Positions 1 to 9,518 of a DNA stretch of 64,000 bases are shown here, one piece after another (within the stretch, counting starts at the first letter, position 1; every line of letters begins with the position of its first letter). The translations under genes were made by a program, and so were the position numbers. The notes beneath the pieces are model-generated. The model saw only the letters and a list, made by a program, of their open reading frames with translations, did no database searches and was not told the origin of the DNA. The stretch comes from Candidatus Methanohalarchaeum thermophilum. GTDB taxonomy: Archaea; Halobacteriota; Methanonatronarchaeia; Methanonatronarchaeales; Methanonatronarchaeaceae. The stretch covers positions 1,367,169-1,431,168 of the forward strand of contig MSDW01000001.1 of NCBI GenBank assembly GCA_001914405.1. Reading direction: 5' to 3'.

Positions 1-1416
1 TTAAATGATTTACATGGTTATTTGGAGCCTCATCAGGAGTTATTTTGGAAAGATGGTGATGAAGTATACAGGGAGACAGGTGGTCTTGCACGGATTAGTT
101 CATTTATCGAGAATAAATTTGAAAGTAGTTCTAGAGCTGTTTTTTTGGATAATGGAGATACATTTCATGGAACATATGTTCCAGTAAAGAATAAAGGCAT
201 ACGAATGGCTGAAGTTATGAACGAGTTAGGTATTGATGCAATGACTCTTCATTGGGAGTTTGCCTACGGACCAGAGAGAGTTAAGGAGTTAGAAGATGAA
301 CTAAGTTACCCAATTCTAGCGATAAACTGTTATAGGGAAGAAGATGAAGAGAGGTTATTTGATCCTTACAAAATTATTGAGAGAAATGGCCTAAAGATAG
401 GTATAATCGGTATTGCTGCTACTATAGTAGATAAAACTATGCCAAAAGAATTTAGTGAAGGCATATACTTTACATTAGGAGATCAAGAGTTACCTTACTT
501 CATTAATCTTCTCAAAGAAGAAGAAAACGTTGATTTGATCTTGGTTCTGTCTCATCTTGGTTTTCCACAAGAAGCAAGATTAGCCAAGGAAGTTGATGGA
601 ATAGATGTATTGCTGAGCGGACACACACATAATCGATTATACGAAGCTTCAGAGATTAACAACACTATTATATATCAGTCTGGATGCCATGGCTCGTTTA
701 TAGGAGAACTAAATTTAAAAATGAAAGATAACAAGATAAAAGATTACAGGCATATCTTAAATATAATCGACAAATCAATTGAGGAAGATAAAGAAATTAC
801 TGAAACTATAAATAAGATAAAGGAACCCTATAAAGATTACTTATCAAAAAAAGTAGGTAAATCTATTGATGGCCTTCACAGGTATAATGTAATGGAATCT
901 AAGATGGACAACTTATTGCTTAAATCTATCAGAGATTTTAAGAATACTCAATTAGCTTTTTCAAATGGATGGCGCTACGGTTCACCAATACCCCCAGATT
1001 CAGAAATTACTGTGGAAAACCTCTGGCAAATAGTTCCAGCCAATCCACCAGTTTCAACATGCGATTTAAAGGGAAAAGAAATCTGGGATATGATGGAAGA
1101 AAATCTAGAGAAAACATTCTCTAGAAATCCCTATAACCAGATGGGTGGCTATATCAAACGATGTATTGGCCTAAACATCTACTTTAAGGTAGAAAACCCT
1201 AAAAACGAAAGAATACAAGAAATATATATAGGAGATAACAAAATACAGGAAGAAAAATACTACTCAACAACTTATCTAAGCACTCAAGCCGTACCAAGAA
1301 AATATGGAAAAAATAGAAAAACGCATCAAATAAACGCAATAGAAGCATTAAAAAGATACATCAAAAATAATTCACCAATAAAAATCGGAAAAACTAATTC
1401 GATTGTACCAATATAA
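1..1416 (+). CDS. 5'-nucleotidase / 2',3'-cyclic phosphodiesterase family metallophosphatase (5' end cut by window)
   Basis: The reading frame is open from base 1, so the N-terminus lies outside the window. The first visible residues contain the NDLHG metal-binding motif of the calcineurin-like phosphatase domain. Further metal ligands follow: DNGDTFHG (about residue 50), the His of LVLSHLGF (about 190) and GHTH (about 207). The second half contains the 5'-nucleotidase C-terminal substrate domain, recognisable from FSNGWRYGSPIPP and from ENLWQIVPANPP. The family removes phosphate from nucleotides or related esters with a dinuclear metal site, often outside the membrane; localisation cannot be judged because the N-terminus is missing. 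It appears monocistronic, with a repeat-rich gap downstream. The family is clear; the exact substrate is not. Confidence 0.85.
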   Translation, partial: LNDLHGYLEPHQELFWKDGDEVYRETGGLARISSFIENKFESSSRAVFLDNGDTFHGTYVPVKNKGIRMAEVMNELGIDAMTLHWEFAYGPERVKELEDELSYPILAINCYREEDEERLFDPYKIIERNGLKIGIIGIAATIVDKTMPKEFSEGIYFTLGDQELPYFINLLKEEENVDLILVLSHLGFPQEARLAKEVDGIDVLLSGHTHNRLYEASEINNTIIYQSGCHGSFIGELNLKMKDNKIKDYRHILNIIDKSIEEDKEITETINKIKEPYKDYLSKKVGKSIDGLHRYNVMESKMDNLLLKSIRDFKNTQLAFSNGWRYGSPIPPDSEITVENLWQIVPANPPVSTCDLKGKEIWDMMEENLEKTFSRNPYNQMGGYIKRCIGLNIYFKVENPKNERIQEIYIGDNKIQEEKYYSTTYLSTQAVPRKYGKNRKTHQINAIEALKRYIKNNSPIKIGKTNSIVPI

Positions 1417-1508
1417 ACTAAAGAAAAAAGAGATCCATCTACCTCTAATCATGATGGAGACTCATTTATTCATTACTAGAGGCATTTTTAAGCTCTTTTA
1501 GATATCTT

Positions 1509-1724
1509 TTATTCCTTTTTGTTTTTTAGTACTTCTGAATATGTAATGTATTCTACAACTAAAAGTGAGAGAGGAAAAAGGAAAGATAGCAGTATCTGAG
1601 TATCTAAGCCAATAACCTTTTTTCCAGAGATTTCGTTGAAGAATTGAAACATTAGAAAAATAATCGCTCCTAAAGTTGCATTTTGTAGTAAAGCAAATAT
1701 CCAAAAAGATTTTTTACTGGTCAT
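1509..1724 (-). CDS. Small two-helix membrane protein, unknown function
   Basis: This 71-residue frame begins with ATG and has two hydrophobic stretches (about residues 8-28 and 43-60), with charged residues at both ends (N-terminal TSKKS, C-terminal LKNKKE). The profile fits a small integral membrane protein. An AT-rich TATA-like stretch precedes the start, and no clear Shine-Dalgarno sequence is present. It faces the nucleotidase gene tail-to-tail. No family is recognised. A shorter overlapping frame on the same strand (1498-1704) is judged a shadow. The gene may be spurious, since it is short and AT-rich. Confidence 0.45.
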   Translation of the reverse strand: MTSKKSFWIFALLQNATLGAIIFLMFQFFNEISGKKVIGLDTQILLSFLFPLSLLVVEYITYSEVLKNKKE

Positions 1725-1956
1725 TAATCTAATTTAAATAATAAACTAATTTTAAGTTTTCTATTGTGAGCTAGAACGTAGATAAAAATAAAGTTTTTGA
1801 ATAGTATATTAAAATTAAAACTTAAGGGTTTATCAGAAATTTTATTTTAGTAGTTGAGAATCCTCTTTTTTCTTGTGGGCTTCAATTGGGTAAGATTGGG
1901 TTATTTCCTATGGTTTTTGATTTTTTGAGATGTTTGGTTTTTGATTTTCTTTTTAT

Positions 1957-2408
1957 AGTAGAGAAAGGCAGATAACCTCTCGGCTCTGCTGTGGGGATGA
2001 ATGCAATAACTTAAATGGTCCAACACCAATTAAAAGCTGGTAGTTAGGCGTTCTGCTTCATCAAATTACGCGGTCTCATCATTCATTGGCCAAAGAAAAT
2101 TGGGTGGCCATGAAACTTTTTGAATTAGGGGGTCTAGGTGGCTGATGTGGAGCAGCTGGTGGGAATGAGAGGCCTAGCACCTAGGTGACATATGCTGGTG
2201 GAACATTTGCGGGGCACGCCAGCGGAGTGGATGCAAAGAGCTAACTAATTTTTGCTGTTTTGCCAAAAATTGAGCCTGTCTCTTTCCACGGGGCGCAGGT
2301 TTCTCCTGTTGGCTGGATGTATGAGATAAGTCCAGCGGAGATGCAAAACTTCTTCCATGGATAAGGCTCACAGGGTATGCTCACAGTTTTGCTTTGGGGG
2401 CACTTTAC
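1957..2408 (+). mobile_element. Family A non-coding IS605-like element, copy A1
   Basis: About 450 bp, without a plausible gene, immediately after TTTAT (1952-1956). It matches 12236-12687 closely over most of its length, and shares its core (about 2133-2175) and 3' part (about 2300-2375) with copies at 23560, 40823, 58522 and 61383. A stem GCTGGA/TCCAGC (2312-2317 with 2331-2336) encloses a 13-nt loop. The right end closes with a hairpin-like segment and CACTTTAC, a variant of CACTTCAC in other copies. It looks like a non-autonomous IS200/IS605-type element (MITE/PATE-like) carrying a structured RNA. The frame at 2174-2371 (minus) is only a shadow of the repeat. Confidence 0.7.
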
Positions 2409-2672
2409 ATATGCTATTCTTAAGATTATTTTTGTGTTATTATTGTTTATTTGATTTTGTTATTTTGCTTTATTTTCTGGTTTCTAGTTTTAGATCTGAG
2501 TGTTTAAGTTTTTTATGTGTGCTTGATGGTTTTTGAATTTTTTAGAGTCTATTTAACTAGTTTTATTAATATTTAGTTGTTTTTAGTATTTTTTAGGTAT
2601 ATATAGGTTTATTTATTTTTTATTTTGGTTTATAAGTTATTAGAAATCTTTATAGTTTAGTAAAATAAATTA

Positions 2673-3407
2673 TTGTTTATATGGAATAAGGAGAGGTTGT
2701 CCTTGGATCTAAAAAAGGCTTTGAAGGGGTTGAAGCAGCGAATAATAGATGTTGATATTCAAAAGGTTAAAGATAAGATAATTGAAATCAACCATTTCTT
2801 TTCGAGAATATTTAGAAAAATCATTATTATTGACCATGATGTTTTGGCTTTCTTGTCTGTAGTTTTTTTAATAACTGGATCCTTAGTTGGTTTTGGTATA
2901 TGTACAATGAGGCAAGAAGATGGACGAACTGGGTATCATGGAGATCCAGATGCTATGATTTTAGAGTTGGAGACGGAGTTATCCAGTGTTCGGAGGATGC
3001 TAGAGGTTAAGGATTCGAAAATAGAGGCCCTTGAGAGTAGTCTTAGTACCTTGAGAAAGGAGGATGAAAAACCTAGGATAATTGCTGTGGAAATGAATTC
3101 AACGACAGGTAATGTTAGTGTTTGCGTTGATTTTTTTGATCCTCAAGTTAATCAGCTTGGTTTAATTGCAATAGGTGTTAAAAGCGTTGAATCGGAGTCC
3201 GAATGGTATTACCAGGATCCAATTGCAGGAGATATAACATCAACGAAGATTGCATACTATTGGCTGAAAGAAAATGTAGAGGCCCCACAGGATTTCTTAG
3301 AAACTGATACTTGGTATAGAGTAGCTGTATGGTATTTTGGAGGTTACGATGAAGTTATAGTAAATTCTTCTGAAGGATATTACGAAAATGATATACAGGT
3401 GAAGTGA
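2673..3407 (+). CDS. Single-pass membrane protein with coiled coil, unknown function
   Basis: This 244-residue frame opens with TTG at 2673. A GGAGAGG ribosome-binding-like sequence sits at 2690-2696, so a later TTG (2697 or 2703) could be the real start. The protein has a basic amphipathic N-terminus, one hydrophobic helix (about residues 57-78), a predicted coiled coil (about 93-125) and then a beta-rich soluble domain that probably lies outside the cell. No family is recognised. The last codons and stop fall inside GTGAAGTGACCC (3399-3410), which is the reverse complement of the right-end sequence of the local mobile elements. The C-terminus may therefore have been created by an insertion. 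A promoter is not obvious because the upstream region is uniformly AT-rich. Confidence 0.6.
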   Translation: MFIWNKERLSLDLKKALKGLKQRIIDVDIQKVKDKIIEINHFFSRIFRKIIIIDHDVLAFLSVVFLITGSLVGFGICTMRQEDGRTGYHGDPDAMILELETELSSVRRMLEVKDSKIEALESSLSTLRKEDEKPRIIAVEMNSTTGNVSVCVDFFDPQVNQLGLIAIGVKSVESESEWYYQDPIAGDITSTKIAYYWLKENVEAPQDFLETDTWYRVAVWYFGGYDEVIVNSSEGYYENDIQVK

Positions 3408-3446
3408 CCCTACTTTACTCATATACGTTTGTGAGAGAGTAGTTCC
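3399..3446 (-). repeat. Orphan right end of an IS605-like element (inverted)
   Basis: GTGAAGTGACCC followed by a short hairpin (ACTCA pairing with TGAG) matches, in reverse, the right ends found at 41270-41287 and, on the same strand, at 58522. No left end or cargo is recognisable beside it, so it is probably a decayed remnant. It overlaps the stop codon of the upstream gene. Confidence 0.45.
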
Positions 3447-3760
3447 GATGTGGGCTTTGGGTCCTGAAGGGAGGTTATTTTAATTTCAGGATTATCTCAG
3501 ATACCTGGTTTAACATTAGAACTATTCCCCTGGAAGAAGCCCTTGAAATAAAGCGGAAAGAGAATCCATATGTTAGATCTTTGGATATTTTTTTTAACCT
3601 GTTAACCAAGAAGTTACCTTTCTAGATCTTTTGGTTTAGGTGGGTGGTGAATTGGTTTTTTATTTGGATTAGAGAGGTATATAGGCTTTCCAACTAAGAA
3701 TTGTTTATGTAGAAAATGTTATGGATATTATTTGGGGATGGGGATAAAGGAAGTGTTTCT

Positions 3761-3880
3761 ATGAAAAATAAAGCTATAACTATTAGAGAAGATTAAGTTG
3801 AGTGGTTGGAAGAAAATCACATAAATTTTTCAAGTTTAGTTAGAGAAAAATTAGATGAAGAAATGAAGAGTGAAAGTTGA
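3761..3880 (+). pseudogene. Small ribbon-helix-helix-like ORF upstream of tnpB, in-frame stop
   Basis: Read through one TAA (codon 12), the frame encodes about 39 residues: a beta-strand-like KNKAITIREDxVEW, then WLEENHINFSSLVREKLDEEM. This pattern resembles the N-terminal half of ribbon-helix-helix DNA-binding proteins. The stop would derive from a CAA or similar codon. The 3' end overlaps the start of the tnpB remnant (GTG at 3870), suggesting translational coupling before decay. A role in transposon regulation is inference. Confidence 0.4.
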
Positions 3881-4970
3881 AAAAACCATCGTTTGCAGGA
3901 TATTGGAACCTACAACAGAGAAAAAAGGATTAGTAGTCAAAGAATTATCTAGTGTTAATGGGTACATTCGAGGGGGAACAGGTGACTTGTATTCAGCGAC
4001 TAAGCAGGCTATGGGTAAATATATACAAAAAGATAAGCTAAAGGAACAATATACTTATCCTTTGTTCCTAAGAAATGATACATTTAGGGTTGAAGAAGCG
4101 AAAATATACCAATGAATTTAGTTATTGGGCTAAGATACCTGTTTCTGGTGTTTGGGGTGGGATTTGGGTTCCAATATAAACCACATGGACCAATAAAAGA
4201 AGAATATGAAATAAGTGATTCTAAGGTTGTGTGGAAACCTTATGGTTTTGAGTTGCATCTTTCAGTTGGTTTTGGAGTAGAGCCACAGTCTCCTAAAAAC
4301 ATTCTTGCCATTGACTTGGGGGAAAGGGTTGTGGGTGTGACCGTGTCCACTTCTGATAACGGGAACCCTAAGTCTATATGGCAGGGATGTTAGAGGGATT
4401 AGAGGACATTACGCTTACTTAAGAAAAAAACTACAAGAGAAATCAAAGTCTAAAGTAAAAGAGGTTAAAGACAAAGAAAGTAGAGTAGGGTTGTTGAAGA
4501 TAGATTGCACAACGTATCTAGAGAAATCGTAGGGAAGGCAGATGAAGAGGGTGCGTTGGTTGTTTTGGGTGGTCTCAAAGGGCCTAGGTAACAGAGATAC
4601 GGGTAAGGGGAAGCGAATGAATTGGATATCGAATACAATGCCTTATTACAAACTAACTAAGATGATTACTTATAAAGCCAAGGAAAAAGGAATAAGAGTA
4701 ATCAAGATAAGTGAACGCTTTAGTTCAAAGACCTGTCACAAGTGTGGTAGCGAGAACACAGATAGACCAACACAAGCTAGATTCGATTGCAATACCTGTG
4801 GCTTAAAGAACTATAATGCTGACCTAAATGGAGCCAAAAACATACTATATAGGTCTTTCGCCTACATGGCTGGAGACGGGGCTGTCGTGAACCAGCCCAA
4901 AACCAAGGCATCAATAACGAAACAAGATTATGACACAGAAAAAGTCCTTGGAAACTCCTTCCTAATCTAA
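3870..4970 (+). pseudogene. tnpB: TnpB (IS605 OrfB) RNA-guided nuclease remnant, frameshifted
   Basis: Three successive frames (3870-4115, 4112-4393, 4542-4970) together reconstruct a TnpB. The second contains the first RuvC motif, ILAIDLGERVVGV. The third contains the zinc-finger pairs CHKCGS and CNTCG and the last RuvC motif NADLNGAKNI. At least two frameshifts and missing central sequence make it non-functional as written. TnpB proteins are omegaRNA-guided DNA nucleases that favour retention of IS200/IS605 elements. The C-terminal frame is the best preserved part. Confidence 0.75.
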
Positions 4971-4990
4971 GATTAGGCAGGAGTAGTTCA

Positions 4991-5964
4991 CTGTTCCTCT
5001 TTGGCCGACTCTAAACCAGTCACCAAGACTATATTTAACCAAGGAAATTGTTTTTCTAGGTTACCTTTTACGCCTATTTGTTGTTAGAGTCTGAGGATTC
5101 ATCCAAATTAGATAGACAGTGGGATTGTTTTTTTTATTTAGAAGTCAGATTAAAGCCAATACCCTGTTTTTTTCTTTTATTTAAGTTATTAGAACTATTT
5201 AGGTGTTATGGTTGATTTATTTTTCTATCTGAAGTCAGAAATTTGTGAAGAAGTTTTTTTTAATTTTTAAGATATATAAATGGTTGAGTAAATGTCAGAT
5301 AATGAAAGTAGACTAAGGAATTTTTTATAATTGATGAAGTAGAAGATTTATGTCTTTTAGTTGTAATGGGGTGGGGCATTCTGTGAGAGATTTAGGTTTA
5401 AAGGGATTGGGGGTTATTAATGTTGTTTTTGATTGAAACTGGTTGTTTTTTTGGGTTTTGTCTGATTTTTTGGCCAGTTGCAATATCCTTTTTGTTTGCA
5501 TGAGGTGTATTTGTTGTTCTGCATAGGGGGTTGTGTTGTGAAGGCAAGTCGATGTAGGGTGATGTGAGTAGTTATGGGTAGGTGGGTTAGCGTGAAAAAT
5601 TTAGGATAGGGTGTATGGGTGTGATGTTGTGGACTTGTTGAGGGATGATAAGAGTGATTTCTTTGAGGTTGATGTGTGGTTTTGGTAAGAGCTTGTTTTT
5701 AGGTTTTTCTTTGGAATTTCTTTTTTTTTGGGTGAAAATTAGTTTATTTACTTTAGTTTTGGGTTTTTATTAGGTTTTTTTGTTTTTGTTTTATTGTTTT
5801 TGTTTTGGTTGGCTGGTTTGTTTGGTTAATTTTTGGGTTTGTTGTGGTTTCTGATCTGTTTTTTGGGTGGGTTTTTATTTTTGTTTTTTTATCTGATGGG
5901 ATATGTTTTAAGTAGCATAACGATAATGTTACACATATGTTTGATTTTAGCGTGGTTTGATAAA
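4991..5964 (+). other. Gene-free stretch with a decayed family A copy
   Basis: No convincing gene is seen in this T/G-rich stretch. Between about 5450 and 5700 the order of short blocks matches family A: a GATGTAGGG block, GGGTAGGTGGGTTAGC, a GTGAAA block, then a GTGATGTTGTGGACTTGTTG region matching the conserved core. It is best read as an old, strongly diverged copy (A9). Frames between 5753 and 5964 are low-complexity artefacts. Confidence 0.4.
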
Positions 5965-6744
5965 ATGGAGAAAACCCAAAAAATTTTTTCAATATTTGTT
6001 ATATTAGCGGTAGTTTTAGCTGGTGGTGTTGTTCTTTGGAATCAATCAAGCCAAGATCAACAGTCACTTTATGTCTACTGTGGAGCAGGACTAAGAGAAC
6101 CAATGGAAGAAGTAGCACAAAAATTCGAAGAAAAACACGATATAAAAGTAAACTTTAATTTTGCCGGTTCCAATACATTACTCAGTCAAATAGAATTAAA
6201 CCAAGAGGGAGACGTCTACATGCCAGGAGCTAAATATTACATTGAACAAGCTGATAAAAAAGGGTTTATCGAAAAAAGTGAACTAGTTATATACCATACA
6301 CCGGTTATAACAGTTCCAGAGGGAAATCCAGAGGATATAACTTCCTTAGAAGACCTAACAAATGATGGAGTTAAAGTTGTCTTAGGGGACCCAGGAGCCT
6401 GTGCAATTGGTAGATTGAGTAATAAAATCCTCGAGAAGAATGGAATTTTCAATGGAACAGACGAAAATGTAGTTTCTAGAACCGCTACAGTCAATGAACT
6501 AGTAGTCTACATAACTCAAAAGCAGGGAGAAGCTGCGATAACATGGAAAGCAGATGTCCACGGATTAGAAGAAGAAACCGATGTAGTAATGATCCAAGAA
6601 GATAAAAACCTAATAAAGACATGTCCAATAGGCAGTTTAACTTTTTCAGAAAATAAAGAAGCTGCAAATAAATTTGTGGAATTCGTTTCAACGAACGGAA
6701 AAGATATCTTTGAAGATTATGGATTCATCGAGTACGCAAAGTGA
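5965..6744 (+). CDS. Molybdate/tungstate ABC transporter, substrate-binding protein
   Basis: The protein (259 residues from ATG 5965) binds an oxyanion outside the membrane and delivers it to the permease encoded next door. An N-terminal hydrophobic segment (residues 6-25) acts as signal or membrane anchor. The mature part begins with SLYVYCGAGLREPMEEVAQ, typical of the ModA/WtpA periplasmic-binding fold, and contains FNFAGSNTLLSQIE, GDPGACAIGRLS and the late GEAAITWKAD region found in this family. A frame extending to 5833 is open, but the added sequence is low-complexity and lacks homology, so ATG 5965 is preferred. It is the first gene of a three-gene operon. Whether tungstate or molybdate is preferred cannot be read from sequence. 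Confidence 0.88.
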   Translation: MEKTQKIFSIFVILAVVLAGGVVLWNQSSQDQQSLYVYCGAGLREPMEEVAQKFEEKHDIKVNFNFAGSNTLLSQIELNQEGDVYMPGAKYYIEQADKKGFIEKSELVIYHTPVITVPEGNPEDITSLEDLTNDGVKVVLGDPGACAIGRLSNKILEKNGIFNGTDENVVSRTATVNELVVYITQKQGEAAITWKADVHGLEEETDVVMIQEDKNLIKTCPIGSLTFSENKEAANKFVEFVSTNGKDIFEDYGFIEYAK

Positions 6745-6807
6745 AAACAGAAAACCTAATGACCTTTTTATTTTTTTTAATTTTAAGGAAAAAAGGAGAT
6801 TATTAAA

Positions 6808-7596
6808 ATGAATCAAAAAAGCTTTAGAACTCTAACAGGATCATTCACTTTTCTTATGGTTGCATTTATAGTTACAGTAATATTATGTATTGTAACACAT
6901 ACGACACTAAATGCATTAATAACAAATATACTTTCAGATGAAATACTTTTCGCTATAAGACTAAGTTTAGTTACAGCTACAGTTTCAACAGTAGCTTGTA
7001 TGGTTGTTGCTATACCAGTAGGATATGCATTGTCGAGAATGAACTTTAAACTAAAGACATTAGCAGATACAATAATAAATTTGCCTTTAGCTCTTCCACC
7101 ACTTGTTGCAGGAGTAGGATTACTATTATTCTTTGGTCAAACACCAGTAGGAAAGGCTCTGGAAACAATAGGCCTTAAATTCGTTTTCACGCCACTTGGA
7201 ATCATAGTAGCACAGTTCCTAATTAATGTTCCCTTTGCAATTAGAATAATGAAATCAACTTACAATAGCATAAATCCAAGATACGAACATGTAGCTAAGA
7301 CCCTCGGATGTACGAAATCGAAAGCATTTTGGAAAGTTACGCTTCCTATGTCTAAAAATGGTATACTTGCGAGTTCAGCGATATCCTGGGCTAAAGGGAT
7401 TGGAGAGTTTGGTGCTGTACTTATGTTAGCAGGAGCAACGAGAATGAAAACAGAGACACTTCCAATAGCCGTCTATTTAAACATGTCAAGTGGTAACTTG
7501 AGATTGGCAATAGCAGCTGCAACAATCTTGATTATAGTAGCTTTCTTAGCTCTCTATGTACTAGAAAGATACGGAGGAGAAGCAAAAATCTATTAA
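6808..7596 (+). CDS. Molybdate/tungstate ABC transporter, permease
   Basis: A 262-residue integral membrane protein with about six hydrophobic helices. It forms the channel through which the oxyanion passes. The cytoplasmic coupling loop is visible as EHVAKTLGCTKSKAFWKVTLP (about residues 155-175), followed by the conserved GIGEFGAVLMLAGATRMKTETLP typical of ModB/WtpB permeases. A good ribosome-binding site (AAGGAGAT, 6793-6800) precedes the ATG. It lies 63 bp after the binding-protein gene and 16 bp before the ATPase gene, so co-transcription is very likely. Confidence 0.9.
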   Translation: MNQKSFRTLTGSFTFLMVAFIVTVILCIVTHTTLNALITNILSDEILFAIRLSLVTATVSTVACMVVAIPVGYALSRMNFKLKTLADTIINLPLALPPLVAGVGLLLFFGQTPVGKALETIGLKFVFTPLGIIVAQFLINVPFAIRIMKSTYNSINPRYEHVAKTLGCTKSKAFWKVTLPMSKNGILASSAISWAKGIGEFGAVLMLAGATRMKTETLPIAVYLNMSSGNLRLAIAAATILIIVAFLALYVLERYGGEAKIY

Positions 7597-7612
7597 AAGG
7601 AGATAATTAAAC

Positions 7613-8659
7613 ATGCTAAAAATAAAAGATTTAAGTGCAGACTTAGGCGAATTTTCAATGGAAAACATAAACCTGGAAGTCGAAAACGGCCAATACTTTG
7701 TTATACTTGGTCCAACAGGAGCAGGAAAAACCGTTCTCTTGGAAGTTATAGCAGGGATTTACTCAGCTGATAGTGGAGAAATAGTTCTTAATGACCAAAA
7801 TATAACAAATAAGCCACCAAAAGACAGACCTATTAGCATGGTTTACCAAGATTACATGTTATTTCCTCATCTGACTGTAGAAGATAACATTAAGTTTGGC
7901 CTCGATTCTGAAGGTTATTCAAACGAAGAAATCGAAAAAAGAACCAAAGAGGCGGTAGAGTTACTGGAAATCCAAGATATCTTACATAGATATCCAAGAA
8001 CGCTTAGTGGAGGGGAAAGACAAAGAGCAACTTTAGCTAGAGGATTAGTAATGGACCCAGATGTATTTTTACTCGATGAACCGGTAAGCGCTTTAGATGT
8101 TCCTACTCAAGAAAAAATAATAGATGAACTTAAAAAAATCTACCGAGAAACCGAGATAACTATAATCCATGTAACCCATAGCCGAGAAAAAGCCGTAAGA
8201 TTAGGAGAAAGAATTGCAATAATGAAGGAAGGAGAAATAAAACAGACCGGAAATTCAAGTAAAGTCTTCAGAGAACCAAATTCAGAGTTTGTAGCAAATT
8301 TCGTAGGAGCTGAAAACATATTCAATGCAACCTCCAAACTCAACAATGGAACAGCCAAAGTAAAATTAAAAGACGAAATAGAAATAGAAGCACTTTCAAA
8401 CAGAGAAGGAAAGGTCAAAGCATGTATTCGGCCCGAAGAAATCATGGTATCCAAAACCCCTATAGACTCAAGCGGAAGAAACATGCTAGAAGGAGAAATA
8501 ATCGAAATCTCCGAACGAGAAAACACTATGCAACTAAAAGTTGATACAGGCATCGAACTCGTAGTTACGATAACAAAGAAATCATATGCAGATATGAACC
8601 TAAAAGTAGGAGAAAAGATACATCTAGCATTCAAAGCAACAGCAGTCCACTTAATCTAA
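7613..8659 (+). CDS. Molybdate/tungstate ABC transporter, ATP-binding protein
   Basis: A 348-residue ABC ATPase that powers the transporter. Visible motifs are Walker A GPTGAGKT (33-40), Q-loop Gln79, signature LSGGE (131-135), Walker B VFLLDEP (151-157) and the H-loop HVTHS. The C-terminal 110 residues form a TOBE-type domain (KVKACIRPEEIMVS and following), which in this family senses or binds oxyanion and regulates transport. AAGGAGAT (7597-7604 region) precedes the ATG. It closes the operon. Tungstate or molybdate import fits a methanogen-like cell that needs the metal for formylmethanofuran dehydrogenase and related enzymes; that link is inference. Confidence 0.9.
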   Translation: MLKIKDLSADLGEFSMENINLEVENGQYFVILGPTGAGKTVLLEVIAGIYSADSGEIVLNDQNITNKPPKDRPISMVYQDYMLFPHLTVEDNIKFGLDSEGYSNEEIEKRTKEAVELLEIQDILHRYPRTLSGGERQRATLARGLVMDPDVFLLDEPVSALDVPTQEKIIDELKKIYRETEITIIHVTHSREKAVRLGERIAIMKEGEIKQTGNSSKVFREPNSEFVANFVGAENIFNATSKLNNGTAKVKLKDEIEIEALSNREGKVKACIRPEEIMVSKTPIDSSGRNMLEGEIIEISERENTMQLKVDTGIELVVTITKKSYADMNLKVGEKIHLAFKATAVHLI

Positions 8660-8816
8660 AATAAATACCAAAAAATAACAAATTAAAGAAAAAACTTTTT
8701 TAATACCCTAATCAAGTTCAAAGACAATCTAATATGTCTTCTTAACTCCATATAAGATTTAAAAATAAGGTTAAAGTAAAAATAAAAACACCCAAAATGA
8801 AGGAGAGTTATAAATA

Positions 8817-9299
8817 ATGGTTGAGTTAGAAGAAATTGGAATAATCCAAACACCCTACAAAAAAGACGAGGATGTACCCCATCAAGCATATAAATCAAAT
8901 AAAAAAGGTAAAATAAAAATTAAAGAAGAATACGAAGAAGCCCTAAAAGACATACAGGGCTTCTCTCACTTAATACTATTATACAAATTCCACAAACCAA
9001 TAAAAAAATCTATAAAGAAAGACAAAAACCTATTCCTCAAGACCAAAAACCAACTAGTAAATCCCTTCCTAGACACCAAATACCACGGAATCTTCTCTAC
9101 TAGATCACCAATCAGACCAAACCCGATCGGCCTATCAATAGTTAAACTACTAGAAAAAAAAGAAAACACCCTAAAAGTAAAAGAAGTAGACATGCTAGAC
9201 AAAACCCCACTACTAGATATAAAACCCTACGTACCAGAATTCGATCAAAGAAAAAAAGTAAAAACAGGATGGCTAGAAAAAAACTTCAAAAACAAATAA
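8817..9299 (+). CDS. trmO: tRNA t6A37 N6-methyltransferase TrmO family
   Basis: A 160-residue protein of the TrmO (UPF0066/YaeB) family, which uses S-adenosylmethionine to methylate the threonylcarbamoyladenosine at position 37 of tRNA. The hallmark GIFSTRSPIRPNPIGLSIVKLL is present (about residues 95-116), as is the start IGIIQTPYKK and the C-terminal LLDIKPYVPEFD. AAGGAGAG (8800-8807) lies about 9 nt before ATG 8817. It appears monocistronic. Codon use is very A-rich even for this window, with long runs of lysine. Confidence 0.9.
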   Translation: MVELEEIGIIQTPYKKDEDVPHQAYKSNKKGKIKIKEEYEEALKDIQGFSHLILLYKFHKPIKKSIKKDKNLFLKTKNQLVNPFLDTKYHGIFSTRSPIRPNPIGLSIVKLLEKKENTLKVKEVDMLDKTPLLDIKPYVPEFDQRKKVKTGWLEKNFKNK

Positions 9300-9518
9300 A
9301 TATACAAACAAAACACAGAAAAGAAAAAAACACTTAAACAATCCAAATAAACAAAAGGACACAAACCTTTAAATTAATAAATCCAAAGAAAGACCTAGAG
9401 ACTAAGAAATCTCAGAAAATACCAAAAAGACTTAATCTAGAAATAAAAACCAAGCAAAAAAACAAAAACAAAAAAAGAAAATAAAAAAAAGAAATTATTT
9501 GATTTTAAGATCTATCTT

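Larger units (their letters stand above)
3602..4990 (+). mobile_element. Decayed IS200/IS605-type element carrying tnpB (copy TnpB-1)
   Basis: A left-end hairpin region at about 3602-3655 resembles the left ends at 25900-25960 and 59010-59065. It is followed by a small open frame, a broken tnpB gene and a right end with the perfect palindrome CCTAATC/GATTAGG (4961-4977) and terminal AGTTCAC (4984-4990). The sequence differs strongly from the three other TnpB copies in the window and represents a separate subfamily. No tnpA is present. Confidence 0.65.

Noticed and set aside
5753-5992. 79-residue minus-strand frame rich in Lys, Thr and Asn
   Set aside because: Antisense of T/G-rich low-complexity DNA overlapping the start of the oxyanion-binding protein gene.
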